Below, piece after piece: positions 8,340-17,537 of a stretch of 64,000 nt of DNA. Origin of the DNA: ZC4RG29 sp035304385 (GTDB lineage Bacteria; Bacteroidota; Bacteroidia; Cytophagales; Cyclobacteriaceae); NCBI GenBank assembly GCA_035304385.1, contig DATGQD010000059.1, positions 10,212 through 74,211 on the forward strand, read 5' to 3'. How positions within the stretch are numbered: position 1 is the first letter of the stretch; the number at the start of each line of letters is the position of its first letter. The notes beneath the pieces are model-generated. The model saw only the letters and a list, made by a program, of their open reading frames with translations, was not told the origin of the DNA and did not search any database. A program made the translations under genes and the position numbers.

Positions 8340-9674
8340 ATGAAAACTAAAATGCTTATCAGGACCGGCCTCAGTATGATGCTGATCGTGTTCATGGCAG
8401 GGGTTGCCCTTGCGCAAATGCCCGCCATTCAATACTTCCGACCTTACGACCAACGTGGGGTGAATGTCTTCGAAACATCGAAAGATGACACCGTTGCGTT
8501 CGAAGGTTTGAAAGTTCGCATCGGAGCAAGCTTCAAACAGCAATACCAGAACATCAGCCACAGCACCAAGGCTGCTGAAGTGCTGGCATTGGAGGGAACA
8601 CCGAACGAGTTTAACCAGAATAAATTGATTGAGATTGGCGGAGGCTTTAACCTCGCCATGGCAAATCTCAACCTCGATATACAACTGGTGGATGGCGTGC
8701 GGGTCAACCTCGTCACTTACCTGTCGTCAAGACACCACCCCGAAACCTGGGTTAAGTCGGGCTACTTCCAGATCGACAAGGTCTCCTTCCTGAACAGCCC
8801 ATTCATGGATAACCTTTGGAAGAACCTTACCCTCAAAGTAGGGCACATGGAAATCAACTATGGCGACAGCCACTTCCGCAGAAGCGACGGCGGTAACGGG
8901 ATGTTCAACCCCTTCGTGGAAAACTACCTGATGGATGCGTTTTCCACTGAAATTGGCGCTGAGCTGTACTGGCAGAAAAATGGCTGGTTAGCCATGGCCG
9001 GCATCACCGACGGCGAGATCCAGGGCAACGTTACCCGGCCCGATGAACGGAAGCCATCCGTATACGGCAAGGTAGGGTTCGATCGGAATATCAATGAAGA
9101 CCTGCGCGTGAGAATCACCGGGTCGATCTATGACACCCGATCTTCCATCAGCAACACGCTGTATAGCGGCGATCGTACCGGATCTCACTACTACATGGTC
9201 ACCGAACCGGAATACTACCTGGCATCGGGTGTCAGGACCGCAACCTCCGTGTCGAACCGATTCACTTCCGGACGGATGAACCCTGGCTTCCGCGATGAGG
9301 TCCGTTCCTTCGTGGTCAACCCCTTCATCCAATATAAAGGCCTTGAGTTCTTTGGCAACTATGAAGTGGCACGCGGAAAGGCGTCGAACGAAACCCTCGA
9401 ACGTGAGTATCGCCAACTGGCTATCGACGGCATTTACCGCTTCTCAAGAGACCGGTTCTATGTGGGCGCAAGGTATAATGGGCTGACTGGTGAGGAATCT
9501 TTTGGAGATGTTTCTGTCAACCGTATGGCACTGGCTGGCGGCTGGTTCCTTACCAAGAACGTACTCTTCAAACTCGAATACGTAAAGCAAGAGTATAAAG
9601 ACTTCCCGGTCAACGATATACGTCACGGAATGGAGTTTGACGGTTTCGTGATCGAAGGCATCATAGGTTTGTAG
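8340..9674 (+). CDS. Porin-like outer-membrane beta-barrel protein
   Basis: Protein of 444 residues with a signal peptide (cleavage near ALAQMP) and many amphipathic strands ending in aromatic residues, consistent with a phosphate-selective-porin-like (OprP/O-type) barrel. Strands such as 'GLKVRIGASFKQQYQ', 'LTLKVGHMEINYGD' and 'RFYVGARYNGL' are seen, and the last residues 'GFVIEGIIGL' could form the final strand. It starts 40 bases after the YceI gene and is followed by a good terminator, so the two probably share a transcript. The transported solute cannot be told from the sequence. Confidence 0.72.
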   Translation: MKTKMLIRTGLSMMLIVFMAGVALAQMPAIQYFRPYDQRGVNVFETSKDDTVAFEGLKVRIGASFKQQYQNISHSTKAAEVLALEGTPNEFNQNKLIEIGGGFNLAMANLNLDIQLVDGVRVNLVTYLSSRHHPETWVKSGYFQIDKVSFLNSPFMDNLWKNLTLKVGHMEINYGDSHFRRSDGGNGMFNPFVENYLMDAFSTEIGAELYWQKNGWLAMAGITDGEIQGNVTRPDERKPSVYGKVGFDRNINEDLRVRITGSIYDTRSSISNTLYSGDRTGSHYYMVTEPEYYLASGVRTATSVSNRFTSGRMNPGFRDEVRSFVVNPFIQYKGLEFFGNYEVARGKASNETLEREYRQLAIDGIYRFSRDRFYVGARYNGLTGEESFGDVSVNRMALAGGWFLTKNVLFKLEYVKQEYKDFPVNDIRHGMEFDGFVIEGIIGL

Positions 9675-9684
9675 CGGGGGATTG

Positions 9685-9718
9685 AAGTCGCCCCGACGAA
9701 AGTTAGGGCGGCTTTTTC
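9685..9718 (+). terminator. Rho-independent terminator after the porin-like gene
   Basis: Hairpin with a nine-base stem, AAGTCGCCC at 9685-9693 paired with GGGCGGCTT at 9706-9714 (one G-U wobble), a 12-base loop and a T-rich tail (TTTTTC) to 9718. It lies 11 bases after the stop codon of the porin-like gene. Confidence 0.8.
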
Positions 9719-9730
9719 TATCTTTAGGTT

Positions 9731-10315
9731 ATGAAATTCGCGCTGCTTATCGTCCTCATTCTTATCTCGGCTGGCCGCAAGGCGGACCCTGTCAACGAAC
9801 GGTGGATCGTCGACGCAAGCAGCGAGCTGATCATCCGCGGCTCCAGCAACATAAACAACTTTCTCTGCCGCACAGACTGCTACCAGGTTCAGGACACCCT
9901 GCAATTCGTCGGCGAGCATGGCGGCGAAATGTTGTTTTCGCAGAAGGCACTGCAAATCCCCCTTATAAGTTTCGACTGTGGAAATGAATTAATCACGAGA
10001 GACTTCCGCGATGCGCTCGATGCGAACAGATATCCGCTCCTTTCCATCCGCTTCATGTCGCTCGATCAACAGATCATGACGGTTCGATCAGGTTCGGTTT
10101 CCGGACTCGTGGAGATTGCGCTGGCGGGCAAGACCCGCACCTATCCCGTCCTGTACACTATCTCGGGAAAGGGCAATACGCTCACACTCGCAGGCGCCCG
10201 CACCGTATGCTTCTCTGACTTCAACCTGCAGCCGCCACGGAAGATGATGGGCCTGATCCGCGTACAGGATGAGGTGGACGTTGAGTTTCAGTTGCATTTG
10301 CAGAGGTTGGGGTGA
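9731..10315 (+). CDS. Divergent YceI-like secreted protein
   Basis: Protein of 194 residues with a hydrophobic N-terminus (MKFALLIVLILISAG) acting as signal peptide. Its C-terminal segment, FSDFNLQPPRKMMGLIRVQDE, matches the spacing of the YceI protein at 7727-8299 (TDYN..PP..M.G....DE), and the 'FRDALDANRYPLLSIRF' stretch matches the family's 'L....YP.I.F' core. It differs in having cysteines in NNFLCRTDCYQ and FDCGNE and in replacing the usual 'STMHDW' with 'SNINNF'. It starts 13 bases after the terminator of the porin gene, so it may have its own promoter. Ligand unknown. Confidence 0.65.
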   Translation: MKFALLIVLILISAGRKADPVNERWIVDASSELIIRGSSNINNFLCRTDCYQVQDTLQFVGEHGGEMLFSQKALQIPLISFDCGNELITRDFRDALDANRYPLLSIRFMSLDQQIMTVRSGSVSGLVEIALAGKTRTYPVLYTISGKGNTLTLAGARTVCFSDFNLQPPRKMMGLIRVQDEVDVEFQLHLQRLG

Positions 10316-10318
10316 ATT

Positions 10319-10520
10319 AGTCAATGAGTGAATGAGTGAGTGAGTCAATGAGTGAATGAGTGAATGAGTGAGTGAGTGAATGGGGGAATGGGTGAAGGGG
10401 TGAGTGAGTCAATGAGTGAATGAGTGAATGAGTGAATGAGTGAATGGGGAATGAGTGAATGGGGAATGGGGGAATGAGTGAATGAGTGAATGAGTGAATG
10501 GGTGAATGGGGGAATGGGGT
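10319..10520. repeat. Degenerate 8-base satellite (AATGAGTG type)
   Basis: About 200 bases built almost only from the words TGAATGAG, TGAGTGAG, TCAATGAG and TGAATGGG in tandem, starting four bases after the stop codon of the YceI-like gene. Variants fall in blocks: AATGAGTG-rich at both ends of the array and AATGGGG-rich in patches. There are no unique spacers. The strand is strongly purine-rich (no C except in the TCAATGAG variant). Confidence 0.95.
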
Positions 10521-10552
10521 TGCGGTAGCGAAAAATTTTAATGACTGCGAAA

Positions 10553-10580
10553 TTGTTTCGACCCTTTTGCCGTAGTTTTG
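10553..10580 (+). promoter_or_regulatory. Bacteroidota-type promoter for the cysteine-cluster gene
   Basis: TAGTTTTG at 10573-10580 is a full match to TAnnTTTG. A TTG at 10553-10555 lies 17 bases upstream, slightly shorter than the usual 19-21. Transcription would begin near 10587, leaving a leader of about 20 bases before the GTG at 10608. Confidence 0.55.
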
Positions 10581-10607
10581 TAGCGCATACAGCCATCCCC
10601 CTCAAAC

Positions 10608-11102
10608 GTGGCAAATACCGACTTACAACGTCACGCCTTGCTGGCCGCAAGCAAGGATAAAGAGAACAAGAAGTTTTTGAAGGCGCTTAAGCGCGCGGAC
10701 ACCCGCAGGCTCGATGCCGCAGTGCACCGGCTTCACGACGAGGTCTTTGCCACTACCAATTGCCTGGAGTGTGCCAACTGCTGCAAGACAACGAGCCCCA
10801 TATTCTACCAGGGCGATATCGAGCGGCTGGCGCGACGATTCCGAATGCGACCTGCAACGTTCATCGAAAAATACCTTCGTATCGATGAGGACGGCGATTA
10901 TGTCGTAATCGCCTCGCCTTGCCCTTTCCTTCTTGAGGACAACCATTGCAGCGTATACGACGACAGGCCCCGTGCCTGTCGGGAATACCCGCATACCAGC
11001 CGGAAAAAGATGATACAGGTACTCGACCTGGCCTACCGCAATACGCACGTGTGCCCGGCGGTTCTTGAAATTGTTGAACGGCTAAAATCATTGCCCCTTT
11101 AA
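10608..11102 (+). CDS. YkgJ family cysteine cluster protein
   Basis: Protein of 164 residues with the zinc/iron-chelating cysteine cluster of the YkgJ/UPF0153 family: CLECANCCKT near residue 52, CPFL and CSVYDDRPRACREYP further on, and a final C in HVCPAV. The family's metal-binding role is inferred from the cysteines; no reaction is known. It starts with GTG at 10608; no better ATG is available before the cluster and the promoter spacing supports this start. It is followed 42 bases later by the esterase gene on the same strand. Confidence 0.85.
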   Translation: MANTDLQRHALLAASKDKENKKFLKALKRADTRRLDAAVHRLHDEVFATTNCLECANCCKTTSPIFYQGDIERLARRFRMRPATFIEKYLRIDEDGDYVVIASPCPFLLEDNHCSVYDDRPRACREYPHTSRKKMIQVLDLAYRNTHVCPAVLEIVERLKSLPL

Positions 11103-11144
11103 TACAGGACGATCATTAAATTGCGGAACCCTAAACCGTACACT

Positions 11145-12539
11145 ATGATCTACGCAAGACTTATCGTTGCTGTTCTTCTCGTCGTCCCGCTTACCCTCCA
11201 GGCACAGCTTCGGCTGCCAGCGCTCTTTGGCGACAATATGGTTTTTCAGCGCAATACCCAGGCCCCTGTTTGGGGTTGGGCATACCCCGGCGCTGAGGTA
11301 TCAATACAAGCCAGCTGGGACCAGGAAGAAGTGAAGGTCAGGGCATCGAATATGGGCCGGTGGACAGCCTCGCTGCGTACACCTGATGCGGGCGGACCCT
11401 ATACGGTGACTGTCACGTCGGGATCGGAAATTACACTGGACAATGTGATGGTAGGGGAGGTGTGGATCTGTTCCGGGCAGTCGAATATGGAATGGAGCAT
11501 GACCGCGTCCGCGGATGGTCGTGATGATATTGCCGGCGCGGATGTCCCGGGTGTTCGCTTGTTTCACGTTCCCAAGGCGGGCGCCGAGCATCCGCAATCG
11601 ATAGGAGAAGGAAGCTGGAAGGTCACCACCCCTGAGACTGTCGCCGGCTTTAGCGCTGTGGGATATTATTTTGGCCGGCGACTCCATGAGGAGCTTGGTG
11701 TGCCGATCGGTCTCATCAACGTAAGCTGGGGTGGTACTCCCGCCGAGGTTTGGATTCCGGAGGAACGCGTGACGCGCAATGCCCGCCTTGTCGAGGCAAA
11801 TGAAAAACAGCGCAAGGATCCGCGTTGGCCCCACCAACCTGGGGTGGTATATAACGCTATGATTCATCCGCTCGTACCCGCCGCTATCGCGGGCGCTATA
11901 TGGTACCAGGGAGAAGGCAACACGGCGGCCCCACTTGTTTACAAGGACCTGATGCAGCAGCTGATCGAAGGTTGGCGGGAAGATTTCCGTACGGACTTTC
12001 CATTCTATTATGTGCAGATCGCACCCTTCACCTATGGCGAGGTGGAGACCGGTACGCTCATCCGCGAACAGCAGGTCAAGTTACTCGAAGTACCACGGAC
12101 GGGAATGGTGGTTATTTCGGATCATGTCGAAGATGTGAAAGACATACACCCCCGGTACAAGAAGCCTGTCGGTGAACGGCTGGCCAACCTGGCGCTGAGC
12201 GACACCTATGGAAGGGATGAGATCGTCGCCAGGAGCCCCGTCTACAAGCGGATGGCGGTTGAAAAAAACCGTATCCGGATCTGGTTTGACAATGTGCCCA
12301 CAGGTCTGGTATCCAAAGGGAAGGAGCTCACCGAATTTCAGATCGCCGGCGAGGATAAAAAATTTGTGCCCGCCCGCGCGCGCATCGATGGCAACACAGT
12401 GGTCGTCTCATCGAAGCAGGTCAAAAATCCCGTCGCTGTTCGGTTTGGGTGGCCTAACCATTCCATCCCGAATCTCTTCACCTCCGAGGGTCTGCCGGTA
12501 AGCTGCTTCCGCACCGACCAGTGGGACATCCTTCCCTGA
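11145..12539 (+). CDS. Sialate O-acetylesterase-like secreted esterase
   Basis: Secreted SASA-family carbohydrate esterase of 464 residues. The signal peptide is MIYARLIVAVLLVVPLTLQAQ; the mature protein begins with the LPALFGDNMVFQRN strand typical of bacterial sialate O-acetylesterases. The nucleophile Ser lies in CSGQSNMEWSM and the GAIWYQGEGN block follows in the catalytic domain. Family members remove acetyl groups from sialic acids or from other acetylated glycans; without sialidase or hemicellulase neighbours the substrate is open. The ATG at 11145 is chosen because it begins the signal peptide; a TTG at 11121 would add eight residues. Confidence 0.87.
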   Translation: MIYARLIVAVLLVVPLTLQAQLRLPALFGDNMVFQRNTQAPVWGWAYPGAEVSIQASWDQEEVKVRASNMGRWTASLRTPDAGGPYTVTVTSGSEITLDNVMVGEVWICSGQSNMEWSMTASADGRDDIAGADVPGVRLFHVPKAGAEHPQSIGEGSWKVTTPETVAGFSAVGYYFGRRLHEELGVPIGLINVSWGGTPAEVWIPEERVTRNARLVEANEKQRKDPRWPHQPGVVYNAMIHPLVPAAIAGAIWYQGEGNTAAPLVYKDLMQQLIEGWREDFRTDFPFYYVQIAPFTYGEVETGTLIREQQVKLLEVPRTGMVVISDHVEDVKDIHPRYKKPVGERLANLALSDTYGRDEIVARSPVYKRMAVEKNRIRIWFDNVPTGLVSKGKELTEFQIAGEDKKFVPARARIDGNTVVVSSKQVKNPVAVRFGWPNHSIPNLFTSEGLPVSCFRTDQWDILP

Positions 12540-12559
12540 AGCACGGACAGGTGATAAAG

Positions 12560-12586
12560 AAAAAAGTGCCGGATTTTTCCGGCACT
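12560..12586 (-). terminator. Rho-independent terminator of trxA
   Basis: Perfect nine-base stem AGTGCCGGA (12565-12573) / TCCGGCACT (12578-12586) with a four-base loop. Read on the minus strand it is followed by a T run (the A run at 12560-12564), so it ends the trxA transcript. On the plus strand it has no T tail but may still separate the convergent esterase gene. Confidence 0.88.
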
Positions 12587-12616
12587 CCTGAAGTACATTA
12601 AGTTTGGAAGACCCTG

Positions 12617-12940
12617 TCAGGCTACCTGAGCCTCAAGTTTTTGTGCCAGGACAGATTTTGGAACTGCGCCTACTTGCTTGTCGACGATCTGCCCGTTCTT
12701 GAACACAAGGAGGGTAGGGATGTTACGGATGCCATACCGGGCGGTAACATCCGGATTTTCATCCACGTTGAGTTTTGCAACTACGGCCTTGCCCTCGTAT
12801 TCGCCAGCCAGTTCTTCCACCAAAGGACCGATCATCTTACACGGACCGCACCATTCGGCCCAAAAATCGACCAGAACTGGTTTGTCCGAGTTTACGACCT
12901 GATCAAAATTCGAGTCGTTTAGTTCAATAGTCTTACCCAT
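12617..12940 (-). CDS. trxA: Thioredoxin
   Basis: Thioredoxin of 107 residues, the general cytoplasmic disulfide reductase. The redox motif WCGPC lies at residues 30-34 after VDFWAE, and the cis-Pro loop is in RNIPTLLVF. No signal peptide, normal length. It follows dnaE on the same strand with a 153-base gap and has its own terminator; it is convergent with the esterase gene. Confidence 0.97.
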   Translation of the reverse strand: MGKTIELNDSNFDQVVNSDKPVLVDFWAEWCGPCKMIGPLVEELAGEYEGKAVVAKLNVDENPDVTARYGIRNIPTLLVFKNGQIVDKQVGAVPKSVLAQKLEAQVA

Positions 12941-13093
12941 CAGAGTACGTATTAAAGGTTAGTTTTTTCGAGCTTTCAATAGCTTCTATCGTTCAACATC
13001 TGCCAACAGGCATAAGTTCAAAGATGATGGTTTTGCGATCAAAGTCCAAGCGCAGGGCGTGGGTCCGACACAAAAAAAAGCCCGTCCGCGGAA

Positions 13094-16000
13094 CTAAAAT
13101 ACTACATCCACGTCCGCCACTTTCCTCATCATTTTCACCATGTCGTTGACCGGACTAATACGGTACTTTCGGGACAAAAGTTCCAGGTTGACATCACCTC
13201 CGTCCGATATTTTCAGGAAGAGCGGAACGTCGCCCTTATAGGCCTCACACACCTTCTGGATGTTCTCAATAACCTCGTTCGTAAGGTCGGCGGCGCTTAC
13301 CTTCACCTGCAGTCCCTTGCTGCGCTTGACGCCGATCTCATTGAGCAGGTCAATCGCCCGTATCCTGAACTCCAGGCTCTGATCACCCCACTGCTTTCTG
13401 ATGACCGCACCTTCCACAAAAAGAAACCAGCCGATGTTCATGTAGTTACGATGCTTCAGATAATCTTCTCCAAACAGGGTGAACGTGAAGCTGCCGCTGT
13501 AGTCTTCGAGTGTGAATCGCCCGAAGGGCTTTCCCGTTTTGGTGGTCCGGTGATCGACGTGCGAAACGATGCCGCCGAGTTTGAGTTCGTTGCCCTCAAG
13601 TTTTTCGAGATCGGTCAGTACGCTGCACTGCGCATTCGAGAATGATTCCAGCTCGAAGCGGAAGTTATCAAGCGGATGCCCGGAAATATAGATGCCCACG
13701 ACTTCCTTCTCCAGGTTGAGTTTTTCGATGTCGTTGAAGGGTTCGACCGGGTCAATTTTTGGTTTGGGCATGGGTGTCGCGCTGCCTCCTCCGAACAGAC
13801 TCACTTGCGCGCTCTGTTCTTCCTGCTGCATTCGGACGGCGAACTTGATGGCCTTTTCAATGAGGCTCGGTTCACCGTTGTTCGAATAAACATACTGTCG
13901 ACGGTGGACACCCGTGAAGCAATCGAAGGCGCCCGACAACGCCAGGCATTCAAAGGTTTTCTTGTTGACAGAACGCTGGTTTACGCGCCGTGCGAAATCA
14001 AAGATGTCGGCAAAGGGTCCACGCTGATCGCGTTCCTGGATGATCGCCTCGACTGCGGCTTCGCCCGCACCTTTGATCGCGCCCAATCCGAAACGGATTT
14101 CGCCCGCGGGGTTGACTTCGAAGTAAACGCCGGATTCGTTGATGTGGGGACCGAGCACGCGGATGCCCATATTCTGACATTCTTCGATGAAGAACGTTAC
14201 CTTCTCGAGATGGTCCTGCGAGTGCGTCAACACTGCGGCCATGTATTCTGCCGGGTAGTTTGCCTTGAGGTATGCAGTGTGATAGGCGACAAGCGAGTAG
14301 CAGGTTGAGTGTGACTTATTAAAAGCATACTGGGCAAACGCTTCCCAGTCGCTCCATATCTTTTCGCAAATCTCTTTGGGGTGACCGTTGTTGATGCATC
14401 CTTCGATGAACTTGTCCTTCATCTTGTCGAGGACGGCTTTCTGCTTCTTTCCCATCGCTTTCCGCAATACGTCGGCGTCGCCCTTGCTGAAGCCGGCGAG
14501 ACGTTGGGAGAGCAGCATGACCTGCTCCTGGTATACTGTGATGCCGTATGTCTCTGCGAGGAACTCTTCCATGACCGGCAGGTCGTATTGTATCGGTTCC
14601 CTGCCGTGCTTCCGGTTGATAAACGCGGGGATGTACTCCATTGGCCCCGGCCGGTACAACGCGTTCATTGCGATAAGGTCGGCGAACTTGTCGGGCTTTA
14701 GCTGACGCAGGTACTTCTGCATGCCCACACTTTCAAATTGAAATGTGCCGGCTGTTTCACCACGCTGAAACAAAGCATAAGTGGCGGGATCATCGAGGGG
14801 AATGTCGTCTATGTCGATCTCTATGCCTTTGCTTTTCTTTATGTTTTTGAGAGCAGTTCGGATAATGGTCAGCGTGGTGAGTCCAAGAAAATCCATCTTG
14901 AGAAGCCCGGCACTTTCGACAACGCTGTTGTCAAACTGCGTGACAAGCATATCTGAATCTCTCGCTGTGGCTACCGGCACGAATTTCATCAACTCATCCG
15001 GTGTGATAATCACCCCGCAGGCATGTGTGCCTGTGTTGCGGAGAGAGCCCTCCAGGACTACCGCCTGCTTGAGCACATCGGACGACAGGCCGTCGCCTTT
15101 TCGGATGGTGTCCAACTCCCGTACTTCTTCGAAGGCCGTCTGCAGGGATGTCCCCGGACGTTCCGGTACCAGTTTGGCCAGTGTGTTTGCCTCTGAGAGC
15201 GGCAGTTCCATAACGCGTGCACAGTCGCGGATGGACGATTTGGCGGCCATGGTACCGTAGGTGATAATTTGCGCCACCTGCGCCTTGCCATATTTTTCTA
15301 TCACATAGCGCAGTACCTTGTCGCGTCCCTCGTCATCGAAGTCGATGTCAATGTCAGGCATGGAGATACGATCCGGATTAAGAAACCGCTCGAACAGCAG
15401 GTTGTACTCAATCGGATCGACGTTCGTAATTCCAATGCAGTATGCCACAGCCGAGCCGGCGGCGGAGCCACGCCCCGGACCAACGGCAACGCCCAGTTCG
15501 CGTGCCTTTGTAGTCAGGTCCTGTACGATCAGGAAGTAACCGGGGTATCCCGTCTTTTGGATCGTGTCCAACTCAAAGTCGAGCCGGGCGCGGATTGTAT
15601 CGGTGATTTCTCCGTACCTTTTTTTTGCCCCCTCGTAAGTAAGGTGGCGGAGGTATTCATCTTCAGTGCTAAACTCCGACGGAATTTCAAATCGAGGCAA
15701 CAGCACATCGCGTTCCAGGGAGTAGGTTTCAACCTTATCAAGGATTTCTTCAATGGTGTCGAACGCTTCCGGAAGGTCGGCGAAGGCTGCTTTCATTTCT
15801 TCGGCCGACTTGAAGTAATACTGGTTGTTCGGTAGTCCATACCGATGCCCGCGGCCGTGTCCGATAGGTGTCGATCGGAACTCACCTTCTTTTATGCAGA
15901 GCAGTACATCGTGCGCGTCTGATTCGGTTACATCGAGATAAAACGCTTCGTTGGCGGCAAAGTATTTTACATTGTATTTCGCCGCGAATCTCAGAAGTAC

Positions 16001-17278
16001 TTCGTTGACGTGATCTTCCTGGGGTATGCCATGTCGGTTGAGTTCAACGTAGAAATCGTCGCCGAAGAGTTCCAGCCACCATTGGAAGGCTTCTTCAGCC
16101 TGACGTTCCCCAACGTTGAGGATGAGATGAGGCACTTCGCTCGTGAGGTTGCCGGTGGTGGCGAGGAGGCCTTCGCGGAATTGGCGGATCAACGCCTTAT
16201 CAACCCTTGGGTAAATGCCATAGAGCCCCTCTGTAAAACCCAGCGAACACAGTCGTGAAAGATTGTAGTATCCCGTTTTATTTCTTGCAAGCAACACCTG
16301 CGAATACCGCTTGTCGGGATTGTCTTTCGTGAATTTCAACTTGAGCCGCTCTTCCGCGATAAAAACCTCGCAGCCCACGATCGGCTTAATCTCCTGGTTC
16401 AGCGCTTCCCGCACGAACTTGAACGCTCCATACATGTTGCCGATGTCGGTAAGCGCCAGCGCTTTCATGTTAAGCGCCTTCGCTTTTGACACCATCGACT
16501 TGATATCGGGCGTAGCCTGCAATACCGAAAACTGGGAATGGGTGTGCAGGTGACAGAAGGTCTTTTGGCTCAGGTCCGCTTCACCGCCTGCGGTTGAACG
16601 GTGGGTACGCGCAGCCTGTGACTCGCGACGCGCGAAGTTGGCTTCGTCGAGGTCGGGTTTTTCATAGACGACTTCTTGCAACGTGACACCTTCGGCAGGG
16701 GTTACCACGCCAGCGTGCATCAGGCCGAAGAAGCATCGCGCGGTGGCGTCGACGTCATAGCAGGCATCGTGTGCATCGGCAAAGGCCTCACCGAAAAGCT
16801 TCTCGTGAAGTTCTGTCAGGCGCGGCATCTTGAGTTTGCCGCCAATTCCACCTGAAAGTTGGCAGAACGGCGTTGATACGACACCCGTGTCGAGCGCGTC
16901 GACCTCAAGTATGCGTTGCGGGTCAAGTTCCAGGCGGATCAGCTCGGCGCCGATAATATTCTTGTCGAATTCGATGTTGTGGCCCACAAGCAGGCGGGCG
17001 CGTTGCACGTCGCCCAGGAGGGTGTCTATAACTTCCCGGACTGGCTTGCCCTCCTCCAGGGCCCGTTGGGTTGAAATGCCGTGAATTTGCTGTGCGTTAT
17101 ACGGTATGTCGAACCCGTCGGGCCTTACAATATAATTGTGCCGGGCGACGAGCTTTCCGCGGGTATCGTGCAGTTGCCAGGCGATCTGGACCAGCCTGGG
17201 CCAGTTGTCGAGATCTGTTATCGGGGCCGTTTTATTGTGCGGTATGCCCGTAGTTTCGGTATCGAATATCAGGTACAT
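13094..17278 (-). CDS. dnaE: DNA polymerase III subunit alpha with fused N-terminal DEDDh exonuclease
   Basis: Replicative polymerase of 1394 residues. Residues 1 to about 180 form a complete DnaQ-type 3'-5' exonuclease: DTETTG (Asp6, Glu8), VGHNIEFD and the HDACYDVDA Exo III motif. A linker leads to the PHP domain (CHLHTHS, His243-His247), the polymerase core with GPGRGSAAGS and the PDIDIDF motif (Asp642, Asp644), the helix-hairpin-helix region and a C-terminal OB fold (LGGIVSHVD..). In the PHP domain the motif usually TDHG reads TDIG (residues 277-280), so one metal-binding His is missing. Proofreading is therefore probably done by the fused exonuclease rather than by PHP. A run of eight T (minus strand, 13072-13079) just after the stop hints at a terminator, but the stem is weak. 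Confidence 0.95.
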   Translation of the reverse strand: MYLIFDTETTGIPHNKTAPITDLDNWPRLVQIAWQLHDTRGKLVARHNYIVRPDGFDIPYNAQQIHGISTQRALEEGKPVREVIDTLLGDVQRARLLVGHNIEFDKNIIGAELIRLELDPQRILEVDALDTGVVSTPFCQLSGGIGGKLKMPRLTELHEKLFGEAFADAHDACYDVDATARCFFGLMHAGVVTPAEGVTLQEVVYEKPDLDEANFARRESQAARTHRSTAGGEADLSQKTFCHLHTHSQFSVLQATPDIKSMVSKAKALNMKALALTDIGNMYGAFKFVREALNQEIKPIVGCEVFIAEERLKLKFTKDNPDKRYSQVLLARNKTGYYNLSRLCSLGFTEGLYGIYPRVDKALIRQFREGLLATTGNLTSEVPHLILNVGERQAEEAFQWWLELFGDDFYVELNRHGIPQEDHVNEVLLRFAAKYNVKYFAANEAFYLDVTESDAHDVLLCIKEGEFRSTPIGHGRGHRYGLPNNQYYFKSAEEMKAAFADLPEAFDTIEEILDKVETYSLERDVLLPRFEIPSEFSTEDEYLRHLTYEGAKKRYGEITDTIRARLDFELDTIQKTGYPGYFLIVQDLTTKARELGVAVGPGRGSAAGSAVAYCIGITNVDPIEYNLLFERFLNPDRISMPDIDIDFDDEGRDKVLRYVIEKYGKAQVAQIITYGTMAAKSSIRDCARVMELPLSEANTLAKLVPERPGTSLQTAFEEVRELDTIRKGDGLSSDVLKQAVVLEGSLRNTGTHACGVIITPDELMKFVPVATARDSDMLVTQFDNSVVESAGLLKMDFLGLTTLTIIRTALKNIKKSKGIEIDIDDIPLDDPATYALFQRGETAGTFQFESVGMQKYLRQLKPDKFADLIAMNALYRPGPMEYIPAFINRKHGREPIQYDLPVMEEFLAETYGITVYQEQVMLLSQRLAGFSKGDADVLRKAMGKKQKAVLDKMKDKFIEGCINNGHPKEICEKIWSDWEAFAQYAFNKSHSTCYSLVAYHTAYLKANYPAEYMAAVLTHSQDHLEKVTFFIEECQNMGIRVLGPHINESGVYFEVNPAGEIRFGLGAIKGAGEAAVEAIIQERDQRGPFADIFDFARRVNQRSVNKKTFECLALSGAFDCFTGVHRRQYVYSNNGEPSLIEKAIKFAVRMQQEEQSAQVSLFGGGSATPMPKPKIDPVEPFNDIEKLNLEKEVVGIYISGHPLDNFRFELESFSNAQCSVLTDLEKLEGNELKLGGIVSHVDHRTTKTGKPFGRFTLEDYSGSFTFTLFGEDYLKHRNYMNIGWFLFVEGAVIRKQWGDQSLEFRIRAIDLLNEIGVKRSKGLQVKVSAADLTNEVIENIQKVCEAYKGDVPLFLKISDGGDVNLELLSRKYRISPVNDMVKMMRKVADVDVVF

Positions 17279-17537
17279 GTCAATCGGGTAAAGCCGTCAC
17301 AAGATGGGAAAAATCAACGGTTTTGGGGACATTTTGCGGGTTCTCATGCTGCTAAATCCTGTGGTCAAACCGTATTATTTCACGGCCGCAAATCCACTGG
17401 GACTACCTCCCAATTTGATACTATCGTCTTTTTATTGGACAATTTACTAGATTGGCATAGGAATTAAGGGTCTGAAAATCAGGGTATGAAGGAGGTTGGC
17501 GCGATAATAGAAGGAAGCCATGGCATAAGCCAAAGTG

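Noticed and set aside
10319..10520. CRISPR array
   Set aside because: Repeats are contiguous 8-mers with no unique spacers and no cas genes are nearby.
10345..10650. Minus-strand open frame with His/Ser/Thr/Ile/Pro repeats
   Set aside because: It is the translation of the 8-base satellite plus the start of the cysteine-cluster gene; a unit of eight bases translates as a periodic peptide in any frame without stops.
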